Shown: positions 1 to 7,746, numbered from the stretch's first letter. The stretch is DNA of 20,883 bases from Ruminococcaceae bacterium UBA7030 (GCA_002494125.1 DLBD01000011.1:1-20883), one strand, 5' to 3'. The notes: generated by a model from the sequence alone, not told the origin. Numbers and translations: made by a program.

Positions 1-5
1 ACCTC

Positions 6-473
6 TTACTCTATTGATAAAATGTCAAGCTCAAGATTTCCTATAGGAGCTTCAACAACTACTGTTTCGCCGATCTTAGCGCCAACGAGCGCTTTGCCGA
101 CAGGACTGTCCTCGGAAATTTTACCCTCTGCCGGATTAACCTGAGAAAAGCTTACAATTTCAAAATTAACCTCTTTATTGTCCATCTTTCTTAATACAGT
201 TACCTTTGAGCCCATTGAGATTGCGCCGTCACCGCCGTTTGCAATGATAACTGCATTGTCAAGCATATATTCAAGCTCAGCAATACGAGCCTCTATTTTA
301 GCCTGCTCCGACTTTGCCTCGTCATACTCGCTGTTTTCGGAAAGGTCGCCGTATGAACGAGCAACCTTAAGCTTTTCGGCAATGTCAATTCTGCCTTCTG
401 TTTTAAGGTTGTCGAGTTCCTTTTCTAAATCCGCTTTTCCCTGTGCGGTCATCTTAAAGGTCTTGTTAGCCAT
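6..473 (-). CDS. greA: Transcription elongation factor GreA
   Basis: GreA binds the secondary channel of RNA polymerase and stimulates cleavage of backtracked transcripts, rescuing arrested complexes in the cytoplasm. The 155 residues match the usual family length (about 158). The N-terminal half is the antiparallel coiled coil, with the conserved tip sequence YGDLSENSEY at residues 41-50; D43 and E46 correspond to the acidic tip residues that hold the catalytic magnesium ion. The C-terminal half (from about residue 80) is the FKBP-like domain, with the typical SPVGKALVG stretch. The ATG at 473 lies 9 bases after AGGAGA, which fixes the start. It has its own consensus promoter and follows the terminator of the GH31 operon, so it is probably transcribed separately; its downstream neighbour is outside the window. 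Confidence 0.97.
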   Translation of the reverse strand: MANKTFKMTAQGKADLEKELDNLKTEGRIDIAEKLKVARSYGDLSENSEYDEAKSEQAKIEARIAELEYMLDNAVIIANGGDGAISMGSKVTVLRKMDNKEVNFEIVSFSQVNPAEGKISEDSPVGKALVGAKIGETVVVEAPIGNLELDILSIE

Positions 474-543
474 AATTATTATCTCCTATGCTTAAAAATT
501 GCGGGACCGTCGTAAGACGATTTGTACCCACTATAATTAATAT

Positions 544-572
544 ATTATATATTAATATAATTTAGCTGTCAA
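544..572 (-). promoter_or_regulatory. Sigma-A promoter of greA
   Basis: On the minus strand TTGACA (572-567), a 17-base spacer and TATAAT (549-544) form a perfect consensus promoter about 70 bases before the greA start. The predicted start site near 537 leaves a leader of about 65 bases containing a small CGTC-GTAA-GACG hairpin. Strong constitutive expression is inferred. Confidence 0.9.
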
Positions 573-589
573 GTAATTATTTAACAAAG

Positions 590-615
590 AAGCAGACCTT
601 ATTTCAGGTCTGCTT
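590..615 (-). terminator. Rho-independent terminator of the lipase-esterase-GH31 operon
   Basis: The 10-bp arms AAGCAGACCT (590-599) and AGGTCTGCTT (606-615) enclose a 6-base loop. On the minus strand the hairpin begins 6 bases after the GH31 stop codon and is followed by a T-rich tail. Confidence 0.88.
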
Positions 616-621
616 CAAATG

Positions 622-2913
622 TTATTTTATAATCAATTTTCTGTCATCAGCGCTGCAAAGCTTTATCTCGCCGTCAAAATCAATGCTGCCTTTATTTTCA
701 GCACTGACATAAACCTCATTTTCATTGCAGGCTACTGTTAAATAAAGATGTGTGCATTTGCCGTCGAGGTAGTCGAAGCTCTCGCCGTCATCGGTGAAAA
801 ACTCCGCCTTGAATTCTCCGCTTTTAAGAGGATAAACCGTGAGCATAAGTTTTTCCTTTTTATTAAATCCGGGCTCACCCTCATCGGTTGCGACAATACT
901 TCCCGCTCTTACAAAATAAGGCATCTTTGAGCGCGCGGGAATATTCAGGTTTACATACTGTCCTCCTTCAAAAATCCGATCGCCGAGATACCAGTCGTCA
1001 GCCCCGGGAAGCCATACTCTTACCGTATCCTCTCCCTCATCGAAGATACAGCTCGCAAGAATATCACGGCCAAGCATAAAGGAGTTGCTGTCGTCCGATA
1101 TTTCTGCATCGTCGTAGTACATAAACAGCGGTGCGTTCATCGGTTCATCATATTCAACGGATCTGTATGCACAGTTATAAAAATATGGGATAAGCTGTTT
1201 TCTCTGTGCAAATATTTCTTTGACGTAAGGAATTATATCTTCATAGCTCCAAGGCATTGTCGACGAGCCGTCATCATTCCACGAATGAATTGTAAATCTC
1301 GGCTCGAAAAGTCCGTGCTGAAGCCATCTTAAAAGAAGCTCCCGTGACGGCATATCGCCTGAAAAACCGCCAAGGTCGTGACCGTAAAAATACAGTCCCG
1401 ACATTGACATTGTCATACCGATGTAATGACAATAACGAAGGTCTTTGAAATTTGTTCTGTTGTCGCCCGACCAGGTCTGCGCAAACCGCCTTACGCCGAT
1501 ATTACCGCTTCGTGAAGAAAGAAACGGACGAATATCGGGGTTTGCACTTACCTGCGCTTTATATGAAGCAGTATTCATAAGGTATGTGAGATCAGGACGA
1601 ATTCTGCTCGCCTGCACGAAGCTGCCAAAGCCGTCGGCGAGTGCGCCGTTATCCCTTATATCGTACTCGTTATTATCGTTCCAAGTGCAGATAATCGAAT
1701 TGTCGAGAAGCTTTTCGGTAACCTGTTCAACCCAGAAATTATATGCGCCTTCATTAGTAAAATCCAGATAGCTTCCGAGACCGTCCCAAAACTGTGTAAG
1801 AAACGGCGTGCCGTCCTCATTTTTCACAAACCAGCCTTTGCTTTTCAGTTCTTCATACATAGGATGATTTTCAAGAAATGCAGGTTTGATATTCGGTATG
1901 ATTTTTATATTGTTTGAATTATAGAACTCGACAAATTCCTTCGGATTAGGAAACTTATCATAATTCCAGTTAAAAACAAATCTTTGGTCACCGATTGAGG
2001 TGTAGCCCGATGAAAGATAAAAGCCCTGACAGTTGAGGTCGAGCGATTTTAATTTTTCAACAAAGGCACGCATTTGAACCTCGGAATCCGGAGCGTCAGT
2101 ATACGCCATAGTGCTTGCGCAGTAGTCAAACGACCATTTCGGCGCAAACGCCTGCTTGCCCGTAAGCGATGAAAACTGTTTTAATACTTCAAGCTTTGTG
2201 CCGAAAAATACATAGCAGACAATACAATTATCCTCAGTCTGAAAATACTTGTACGGCTCGTAATAATTGTTATGCTCCGCACCGAGATTTACAGTTGAGG
2301 TAGCCGAAGTGTCATAGAAAATACCATAGCTTGAAACGGAGTTTTCACAGATGTAAAACGGTATGTGCTTATAAAGCGGATCGGATTTTTCAGCGTCAAA
2401 TCCCATTGTGTCAACGGTTTCAAGCTTAAAGGCTCTTCCCGACTTGTTAAGCTCGCCGCCCTTGTCACCAAGGCCGTAAACCTTTTCGCCCTTTTCCCTT
2501 GTTATATAATGGATAAAATCCCTGCCGAATTCACCGTCAAAATTATAAGCAAGAGGGGCTCTGTCTGAGAAAAGCCTCTCTGAATTCTTATAAAAGCTTA
2601 TTATAAAATTGTGAAGATCAAGCCTTGCCTCAACACCGTTTTCAAGCGTAAAGCAATGCTTTCCTTCCTTTTCACAGGCGGACGGGCTATACAGCTCAAA
2701 GCCCTGCGTCGACAATCTTTCTCTGCCTTTAATATCCATATTTCCGTCCGGGCAGATATTATATGTGTTAAGAAGCTTATCGCCCTTTTTATACACAGCG
2801 ATACGGACAAGTGAGCCGCTCAAAAAATCAAGCCTTGCAATGTTATCGTCACATGAGTAAACCCTGCCGTAACCGCTGTTTTCGGTTAGTTCAAATGTAT
2901 GGTTAAACTTCAT
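622..2913 (-). CDS. Glycoside hydrolase family 31 alpha-glycosidase
   Basis: Retaining alpha-glycosidase of the GH31 type, acting on alpha-linked glucosides, xylosides or galactosides; the exact substrate cannot be read from the sequence. With the start chosen here it has 763 residues: an N-terminal beta-sandwich (about 1-250), a TIM barrel (about 255-590) and C-terminal beta domains. The nucleophile motif appears as WNDNNE (411-416) with D413, instead of the usual WxDMNE, and the acid/base motif is WSGDN (481-485) with D484. HDLGGFSG follows, as in the family. There is no signal peptide, so it works inside the cell. An in-frame start 57 bases upstream (2970) would lie inside the esterase gene; the ATG at 2913 overlaps the esterase stop as TAATG, with GGAG ten bases upstream, and begins at the family-like MKFNHTFEL. 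Third gene of an operon, probably translationally coupled. Confidence 0.9.
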   Translation of the reverse strand: MKFNHTFELTENSGYGRVYSCDDNIARLDFLSGSLVRIAVYKKGDKLLNTYNICPDGNMDIKGRERLSTQGFELYSPSACEKEGKHCFTLENGVEARLDLHNFIISFYKNSERLFSDRAPLAYNFDGEFGRDFIHYITREKGEKVYGLGDKGGELNKSGRAFKLETVDTMGFDAEKSDPLYKHIPFYICENSVSSYGIFYDTSATSTVNLGAEHNNYYEPYKYFQTEDNCIVCYVFFGTKLEVLKQFSSLTGKQAFAPKWSFDYCASTMAYTDAPDSEVQMRAFVEKLKSLDLNCQGFYLSSGYTSIGDQRFVFNWNYDKFPNPKEFVEFYNSNNIKIIPNIKPAFLENHPMYEELKSKGWFVKNEDGTPFLTQFWDGLGSYLDFTNEGAYNFWVEQVTEKLLDNSIICTWNDNNEYDIRDNGALADGFGSFVQASRIRPDLTYLMNTASYKAQVSANPDIRPFLSSRSGNIGVRRFAQTWSGDNRTNFKDLRYCHYIGMTMSMSGLYFYGHDLGGFSGDMPSRELLLRWLQHGLFEPRFTIHSWNDDGSSTMPWSYEDIIPYVKEIFAQRKQLIPYFYNCAYRSVEYDEPMNAPLFMYYDDAEISDDSNSFMLGRDILASCIFDEGEDTVRVWLPGADDWYLGDRIFEGGQYVNLNIPARSKMPYFVRAGSIVATDEGEPGFNKKEKLMLTVYPLKSGEFKAEFFTDDGESFDYLDGKCTHLYLTVACNENEVYVSAENKGSIDFDGEIKLCSADDRKLIIK

Positions 2914-4253
2914 TAATACATAGCTCCGTCTCTTGTCACTGTGGTTTTGAACATCTCCTTGGTTTCCCACTTAGCAGGTCTTGTATCCTCGCAAAAACGC
3001 ATAGGAAGCTCTCCTCCTCTTTCCCAATGAGGTATCTCCGGGCAGTCGGGATTTCCGTTTCTTGCAAAGGCACAGAAGGATTTAATCATCTGGTCTGCAA
3101 TCTTATAGTCGATATCCTCAAACGGACGCCAGTTACAAGAGAAGGTGTTAAACGCATAGAGAAGATCCGCTGCGTGCCAAGCGCCCTTATCGTCGCCCGG
3201 AAGAAGTCTGTTAAAATTATATACATAACAGCCCATAGTGCTGTTTTTATTTGCTTTTTTAGCGTAGCGCCTTGTGATGCCCTCCATTGCGGCTGGCACC
3301 ATATCCGAGATTGTAACGCCGAGGATTATCGGAATATTCGGAATCGTGTCCATATTATAATTCTCTTTCGTTACAAGTTTACCATCGTTTACCGGAAGGG
3401 TTAAAATCATATCCTTCGGCTTTGAGTCGTCGCATGCCTTAAGCCAAGCATAATAAAGAGTTTTTTCATCAACCCCTTTAAGTTCCCAAATATCCTTAAC
3501 GCCTGCATTTTCAATAATCATATCCCAGAAGCTTCTTGTCTTTTCAGGAGAAAGAGGACGTGCAAGCTGGCGCTGTATACCTGCACCGCTCATCATAATT
3601 GCACCCTTTACAAGACCCCTTGTAAGCTCGCTTGAAATAAGGAGGTCGGTACTCATTGCGCCTGCGCTTTCGCCCATAATATTGATATTGTACGGATTTC
3701 CGCCAAACGCTTTAATGTTCTCTCTCACCCAGTGAATTGAGGCAAGCTCATCGTACAGACCGAAGTTACCGCAAACGCCCTCTTCATTTGTAAGGTCAGG
3801 ATGTGAGCAGAAGCCGTAAGGTCCGAGACGATAATTTATAGTAACACAGACAACACCGTTTTTAGCGTAGTCCTTGCCGTTAATATGTCCTTCGTCGGCA
3901 CTTCCGCCTGTGAAGCTGCCGCCGTGGATATAAATAATAACAGGTGCTTTTTCTGCATTTTTAGGAGCGTAGACATTCAAAAACAGACAATCCTCGCTGT
4001 ATTCAAAGGTCTGTCCTACTCTGAATTCCTTATGGTAAAACGGATTACATTCGGCATCCTCTTCAAAGCCCCTTCTTTGATAAGAGCAAGCGCCGAATTT
4101 GGTTGCGTCATATTCGCCCTTCCATTCCTTCACAAGAACTGGATACTCCCATCTGTCTGCAGTAGCATATCTTATTCCGCGGTATTCGTCATAATCCCCC
4201 TGGTCGATGCCCTTTATAGCTCCGCACGGAGTGTTAAGCTTTACTGTTTTCAT
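2913..4253 (-). CDS. Type B carboxylesterase (COesterase family)
   Basis: Alpha/beta-hydrolase of the carboxylesterase type B/para-nitrobenzyl esterase family, hydrolysing carboxylic esters. Seen in the sequence: EDCLFLNVY (87-95, family signature 2), the oxyanion-hole motif HGGSFTGG (110-117), and the nucleophile elbow GESAG (194-198) with S196. D317 (in ISDMVP) and H360 (in GAWHAADL) fit the acid and histidine of the triad. At 446 residues it is somewhat shorter than the usual 480-550. No signal peptide is present, so it should be cytoplasmic. AAGGAGA lies 8 bases before the ATG. It starts 26 bases after the lipase-like gene and its stop overlaps the GH31 start, so the three genes form one transcript. 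Removing acyl groups from imported oligosaccharides before GH31 acts is a reasonable inference, but not shown. Confidence 0.9.
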   Translation of the reverse strand: MKTVKLNTPCGAIKGIDQGDYDEYRGIRYATADRWEYPVLVKEWKGEYDATKFGACSYQRRGFEEDAECNPFYHKEFRVGQTFEYSEDCLFLNVYAPKNAEKAPVIIYIHGGSFTGGSADEGHINGKDYAKNGVVCVTINYRLGPYGFCSHPDLTNEEGVCGNFGLYDELASIHWVRENIKAFGGNPYNINIMGESAGAMSTDLLISSELTRGLVKGAIMMSGAGIQRQLARPLSPEKTRSFWDMIIENAGVKDIWELKGVDEKTLYYAWLKACDDSKPKDMILTLPVNDGKLVTKENYNMDTIPNIPIILGVTISDMVPAAMEGITRRYAKKANKNSTMGCYVYNFNRLLPGDDKGAWHAADLLYAFNTFSCNWRPFEDIDYKIADQMIKSFCAFARNGNPDCPEIPHWERGGELPMRFCEDTRPAKWETKEMFKTTVTRDGAMY

Positions 4254-4279
4254 TTTATTCTCTCCTTAAATCGATTTGT

Positions 4280-5431
4280 TTATTCTTCGTCATCAAGTCG
4301 CTGTGAAGCAGTTTTGTACTCTCCCTTTTGAACGGCTTTAGCTGCGCTTATTACATACTTTCTTGCTTCTTTCATTGTTTCCTTGAAAACCTTTTTTGTT
4401 TCTGCGTCAAGGTTTTTCCAGGCAGCAGCGCCTCCCTTAATTGAGGCGTGAAAATGGTTTTTAACATCAAGAAGCCCCTTTTGATTTATCCCGTCAAAAA
4501 TTGAGCCTATAACGTTTCCGAAGGCTACGGTTTCCTCCGGCGAAAGATTACTTACAAGGTCGTGAAAAACAAGGTCCGTAACCTTACCTGTGTTGGTTAT
4601 GTCCTTGCACATCTTAAGCTTTTCCTCGTCAAACTGCCAGGTGAGAAGGTCGTGCTGCATCGCACCGAACACACGGCTGCTTTTAACAACCTGATAGTCG
4701 TCATCGTGAGAAAGCATCATACCGATAAACGATGACTGCGGAATAAGGTGGCGGTATCTCGGAAGAAGCTCCTGATAGGCTTCGCTGTTCAGATAGTCGT
4801 AATCCGAGAAGCCCGGACCGTCATTATTATATATAACTTTAATTCTGTCTCTGATCTCCTTAGGTGAATTCAGAACAGCATACTGAGCAATATATCCGCC
4901 TTTAGAGTGACCGCAGACGATAATATCGCCCTCAAAACGCTTTGCAACATTCGCAAGGTACTCAAGAGCAAGATGGTGCGAAGGAATGTCGTCCTCAACG
5001 AGAATATCAACATCCTCCTTCCAGCCCATAAGAGTGTCGTCGGTGCCTCTGAACACAACAACAGTTTCGCCTGTGGGAAGAAGGAAGGTGCCTGCGTTAA
5101 ACTGAACTGCAGGCTCCTTGCCGAAGTTGTCAGTACATGCAACAACTTTCATCTGCGCATATCTTTTGTGCGCAGCCATTTCGCCCATAAGAACGCTTAT
5201 TTCCTTAACAAGAACAAGTCCTACTGCAGTATGCTTATTTCCTCTCTTTTCAAAAAGCTTGTTAAAGGCTTCGTCATAAGGTACAGGCTCTTCGTCAAAG
5301 CTGTCACTTACAACCTGGTCAAGAGGCATATAGAAACTACAGCACATCGCAACATTGTCTGCGTCCGAAAACGGCATTTCTTCAAATGAAATGTCGCCGA
5401 ATTTTTTTACATACTGAAGTACGTTTGCCAT
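4280..5431 (-). CDS. Mbeg1-like (DUF2974-type) alpha/beta-hydrolase
   Basis: Cytoplasmic lipase-fold protein of 383 residues resembling the Mbeg1-like/DUF2974 family of Firmicutes. The diagnostic segments are FRGTDDTLMGWKED (127-140) and the serine elbow GHSKGG (174-179) with S176 as the presumed nucleophile; the second half is helical and charged. The family's true substrate is poorly known. AGGAGA precedes the ATG at 5431, and a 17-spacer consensus promoter lies just upstream, making it the first gene of the operon with the carboxylesterase and GH31. Having two serine hydrolases of different families ahead of one glycosidase is notable. The family assignment is from recognisable motifs; the function is left open. 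Confidence 0.85.
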   Translation of the reverse strand: MANVLQYVKKFGDISFEEMPFSDADNVAMCCSFYMPLDQVVSDSFDEEPVPYDEAFNKLFEKRGNKHTAVGLVLVKEISVLMGEMAAHKRYAQMKVVACTDNFGKEPAVQFNAGTFLLPTGETVVVFRGTDDTLMGWKEDVDILVEDDIPSHHLALEYLANVAKRFEGDIIVCGHSKGGYIAQYAVLNSPKEIRDRIKVIYNNDGPGFSDYDYLNSEAYQELLPRYRHLIPQSSFIGMMLSHDDDYQVVKSSRVFGAMQHDLLTWQFDEEKLKMCKDITNTGKVTDLVFHDLVSNLSPEETVAFGNVIGSIFDGINQKGLLDVKNHFHASIKGGAAAWKNLDAETKKVFKETMKEARKYVISAAKAVQKGEYKTASQRLDDEE

Positions 5432-5466
5432 AATAATCTCCTGTAAATTTACAATAATACATTTTA

Positions 5467-5495
5467 ATTATAATACTTTATCATAATAATTTCAA
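5467..5495 (-). promoter_or_regulatory. Sigma-A promoter of the lipase-esterase-GH31 operon
   Basis: TTGAAA (5495-5490), a 17-base spacer and TATAAT (5472-5467) lie about 36 bases before the start codon at 5431. No clear operator or CRE-like box is visible around it. Confidence 0.85.
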
Positions 5496-5520
5496 GTTCC
5501 TGACAGTATATAAAAATAAT

Positions 5521-5589
5521 AAAAGCGAACACTTTAGGCGAGGTGCGATAACGAAGGATAGTCCAAAAATCGCCTTTTGTGTCCGCTTT
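5521..5589 (-). terminator. Long imperfect hairpin, probable terminator of the SDR gene
   Basis: The arms 5521-5541 and 5570-5589 pair over 20 positions, interrupted by one mismatch and a 3-base internal loop, around a loop of about 28 bases that itself contains GGATAGTCC-type pairing. On the minus strand it lies about 75 bases after the SDR stop and ends in CGCTTTTATTATTTTTA, good enough for termination; the plus strand also ends in a T run (5591-5595). The long structured loop is unusual for a plain terminator, so a palindromic repeat unit or a small RNA is an alternative. Confidence 0.6.
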
Positions 5590-5665
5590 CGTTTTTATTC
5601 ATTTTTCCGTTGACAAAGAATAACTGATTATACACTGATGGCGTGGGGCGTAAACGCTTTCACTT

Positions 5666-6439
5666 TTACATACAGGTATAACCGCCGTCAACTGCAAGAT
5701 TTGTGCCGGTTACATAGCTTGACGACTTTGAAGCAAAGAAAAGTGTAGCTGAGTCAAGCTCGCCCTCTTCACCGTAACGCTCCATAGGAATCATAGTCTT
5801 TGCATTCTGCTGGAAGAAATCAGAGTTAAGCGTTTCTCTTGTTAAATCCGTATAGAAATAACCCGGGCAGATTGAATTTACGGTGATACCGTATTTTCCC
5901 CATTCTGCAGCAAGCGCTCTTGTAAGGTTTACTACGCCGCCCTTTGCAGCATGGTAAGGAGCAGAGCCTGCAATTTTATTGCCGACAAGGCCGTACATTG
6001 AAGCAATGTTGATAATTCTGCCGTAATTTGCAGGAATCATAGCCTGCTTTGCAACTGCTCTTGCAACTCTGAAAGAGCCGAAAAGGTCGATGTTGCACTC
6101 GTTTCCGAACTGCTCGTCGGTAATATCCTCTGCAGGAGCAACCGCGCCTGTGCCGGCATTATTGATAAGAATATCTATTCTGCCGAAATGCTCAAGAGCC
6201 TTCTTAACGGTTTCGTTTACCATATCCGTATCTGTGATGTCGCACTTAAGAGCTAAAGTTTCAACGCCGTAGGTTTCTTTAATCTCCTTTGCGACCTCTT
6301 CAATTTTGTCCTGTCGTCTTGCAATGGCAACGATGTTACAGCCCTGATTTGCAAGAGCCTTTGCCATCTGCACTCCGAGACCGCCGGAACAGCCTGTAAC
6401 AAGTGCAACCTGTCCTGTTAAATCAAAATAATTGTTCAT
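5666..6439 (-). CDS. SDR family NAD(P)-dependent oxidoreductase (gluconate 5-dehydrogenase-like)
   Basis: Classical short-chain dehydrogenase/reductase of 257 residues, the usual length. The Rossmann cofactor motif TGCSGGLG is at 15-22, NNAG at 93-96, and the catalytic Ser-Tyr-Lys set at S147, Y162 and K166 (YHAAK). The C-terminal segment MIPMERYGEEGEL and the end AVDGGYTCM resemble gluconate 5-dehydrogenase and 2-deoxy-gluconate 3-dehydrogenase relatives, so a sugar acid, ketose or polyol is the likely substrate, but SDR substrates cannot be fixed from sequence. AGGGGG precedes the ATG at 6439. It is a single-gene unit with a consensus promoter and a palindrome over its start site, which suggests it is repressed or induced by a dedicated regulator. 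Confidence 0.92.
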   Translation of the reverse strand: MNNYFDLTGQVALVTGCSGGLGVQMAKALANQGCNIVAIARRQDKIEEVAKEIKETYGVETLALKCDITDTDMVNETVKKALEHFGRIDILINNAGTGAVAPAEDITDEQFGNECNIDLFGSFRVARAVAKQAMIPANYGRIINIASMYGLVGNKIAGSAPYHAAKGGVVNLTRALAAEWGKYGITVNSICPGYFYTDLTRETLNSDFFQQNAKTMIPMERYGEEGELDSATLFFASKSSSYVTGTNLAVDGGYTCM

Positions 6440-6463
6440 AATAAAATACCCCCTGTTAAATTA

Positions 6464-6477
6464 TGTTATTTCTAACA
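6464..6477 (-). promoter_or_regulatory. Palindrome at the SDR transcription start (possible operator)
   Basis: TGTTA-GAAA-TAACA is a 14-base inverted repeat located 6 bases after the -10 box, where the start site is expected. A second shorter inverted repeat, TTAG-AG-CTAA, lies in the promoter spacer immediately before the -10 box (6498-6489). The two share the TTAG half-site. Repressor binding is inferred from position only. Confidence 0.45.
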
Positions 6478-6482
6478 ATTTA

Positions 6483-6511
6483 ATTATATTAGCTCTAATA
6501 TGGCATGTCAA
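6483..6511 (-). promoter_or_regulatory. Sigma-A promoter of the SDR gene
   Basis: TTGACA (6511-6506), 17-base spacer, TATAAT (6488-6483): a perfect consensus promoter 44 bases before the start codon. It lies just downstream of the broken gene 6542-6782. Confidence 0.88.
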
Positions 6512-6541
6512 TAAGCCGACGAGATAATCAACTCGTTTCTA

Positions 6542-6782
6542 TCAACGCGCAATGGAATTCTGATACTTGTCAAGAATCGGATAAACGTCGTTATACATAT
6601 TATTCTGCATTGAGATTTCATCATTAAACTCAAGCACCTTACTTCTGTCATCCGCAAACGGTTTCCATTCGGGAAGGTTTTCACCGTTCGGATTTCTGCT
6701 GTAAACGGCAGTGATAAAGGCGAGGTGCGGTGGATTTTGCAATATTACCGCTGCCGATATATGCCCATCTAAATTTTTCCAT
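6542..6782 (-). pseudogene. Chimeric gene remnant: Gfo/Idh/MocA-type start joined to carboxylesterase-type end
   Basis: Reading from the ATG at 6782, which overlaps the end of the TtcA-like gene by 14 bases, gives MEKFRWAYIGSGNIAKSTA, the N-terminal NAD(P)-binding strand and glycine motif of a Gfo/Idh/MocA oxidoreductase. After about base 6726 the match stops. A shift of one frame then gives FITAVYSRNPNGENLPEW and continues to the stop at 6542; ITAVYSRN again fits the second strand of the MocA fold, while NPNGENLPEWKPF and the following DRSKVLEFNDEIS fit the C-terminus of a type B carboxylesterase. The remnant therefore carries a deletion/frameshift near 6720-6730 and a second junction near 6690, leaving fewer than 80 codons of two genes that should total over 800. 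It has no ATG in the second frame (only a TTG at 6742). I read it as a deletion scar. Family matches are by recognition, not by search. Confidence 0.7.
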
Positions 6783-7605
6783 ATCGGTTATAAACTTTAT
6801 TCCCCTTCTTATATTCGACCATAGTGTCAAGGTCAAGATTATTTATACTCTCAAAAATTGATTTTTCGATATCGGGTATTTCGGCTTTAAGCTCGCTGAT
6901 AAGCTGCTTAACCTCCTGCCTCTTTGAAGTACTCACGCCATCCTCGTCGGTTACAGTATTCTCGGTAAAACGGCAAGCGCACTGAATAAACTCAAGCGAG
7001 TTTGTTTTACACCACGATATAATATCCTCTTCATTGATGCAATAAAGCGGGCGAATAAGCTCCATACCTTCAAAATTAGTCGAGTGAAGCTTTGGAAGCA
7101 TACCTTGTATCTGCGAAGCATAAAACATACTTAAAACGGTTGTTTCTATAGCGTCGCTTAAGTGATGGCCAAGCGCAATTTTGTTACAGCCAAGCTCCTT
7201 CGCCTTAGCGTAAAGATGCCCTCTTCTCATTCTTGCGCACAGGTAACAAGGAGATTTTTCCGTGCTTTCGGCAATTTCAAAAATATCGCTTTCAAAAACA
7301 GTTATCGGTATTTCAAGAAGCTTTGCATTTTCTTCAATTTTATTTCGGTTTGCCTTGTTATAACCCGGGTCCATAACCAGATAAACCACGTCGAATTCGT
7401 TGTTTATTTCCCTTTTATACAGTTCTACAAGCTTTGCCATAAGCATTGAATCCTTGCCGCCTGAAATACAAACGGCAACACAGTCTCCGCTATTTATAAG
7501 CTCGTAATCGTTTATCGCTTTAAGGAACGGTTTCCAAATACTTTCGCAGTACTTTGTTTTTATGCTTTCTTCAACGCTTTTTGAAAAGCTGATTTCTTTA
7601 TCCAT
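6769..7605 (-). CDS. TtcA-like PP-loop tRNA thiolation family protein
   Basis: Cytoplasmic ATP-pyrophosphatase of 278 residues resembling TtcA, which adenylates and thiolates cytidine in tRNA. The PP-loop SGGKDS is at 48-53. C120 and C123 (CYLC) with C211 (CACRF; C209 is next to it) fit the three cysteines that hold the iron-sulfur cluster in TtcA. GHHLSDAIETT (146-156) is the second family motif. Clostridial members of this group are annotated as TtcA family, but whether they make 2-thiocytidine is uncertain. The start at 7605 has only a weak AAAGG site; a consensus promoter sits about 40 bases upstream. The gene's last codons overlap the ATG of the broken gene at 6782, so it once headed an operon with it. 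Confidence 0.85.
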   Translation of the reverse strand: MDKEISFSKSVEESIKTKYCESIWKPFLKAINDYELINSGDCVAVCISGGKDSMLMAKLVELYKREINNEFDVVYLVMDPGYNKANRNKIEENAKLLEIPITVFESDIFEIAESTEKSPCYLCARMRRGHLYAKAKELGCNKIALGHHLSDAIETTVLSMFYASQIQGMLPKLHSTNFEGMELIRPLYCINEEDIISWCKTNSLEFIQCACRFTENTVTDEDGVSTSKRQEVKQLISELKAEIPDIEKSIFESINNLDLDTMVEYKKGNKVYNRYGKI

Positions 7606-7637
7606 TTAACAAATGCCTTTCACATTACTATACGTTT

Positions 7638-7666
7638 ATTATATATTTTTTTGTGTCTGTTATCAA
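7638..7666 (-). promoter_or_regulatory. Sigma-A promoter of the TtcA-like gene
   Basis: TTGATA (7666-7661), 17-base spacer, TATAAT (7643-7638), about 33 bases before the start codon. Divergent from the kinase promoter. Confidence 0.8.
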
Positions 7667-7703
7667 GCTAATACTTAATAATAAAAACACCGCAACAAAT
7701 AAG

Positions 7704-7746
7704 TTGAAAAAAGTACGTTTACAATTATAATCAAACGAAGTATAAT
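7704..7746 (+). promoter_or_regulatory. Two overlapping candidate promoters of the kinase-regulator operon
   Basis: TTGAAA (7704-7709)/TATAAT (7726-7731) and TTACAA (7719-7724)/TATAAT (7741-7746) both have 16-base spacers. Either would transcribe the sensor kinase gene; the sequence does not decide between them. AAGGTG lies 7 bases before the kinase ATG. Confidence 0.7.

Noticed and set aside
2911..2970. Longer GH31 start giving 19 extra residues
   Set aside because: It lies inside the esterase gene, the extra residues are just the esterase end read in another frame, and the TAATG start at 2913 has a ribosome binding site.
3885..4331. 148-codon plus-strand frame opposite the esterase
   Set aside because: Shadow of the esterase; no recognisable protein features.
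4907..5389. 160-codon plus-strand frame opposite the Mbeg1-like gene
   Set aside because: Antisense to a gene with clear motifs; no ribosome binding site, no family resemblance, Cys/Lys-rich as expected of a shadow frame.
5610..5636. Plus-strand TTGACA with TACACT
   Set aside because: The spacer is only 15 bases and there is no plus-strand gene downstream.
6519..6536. ACGAG/CTCGT inverted repeat after the broken gene
   Set aside because: Five-bp arms with an 8-base loop and no T run on the minus strand; too weak to call a terminator.
6542..6742. Intact 66-residue small protein starting at TTG 6742
   Set aside because: No ribosome binding site at that TTG, and the sequence on both sides of it matches pieces of larger families, which fits a remnant better.
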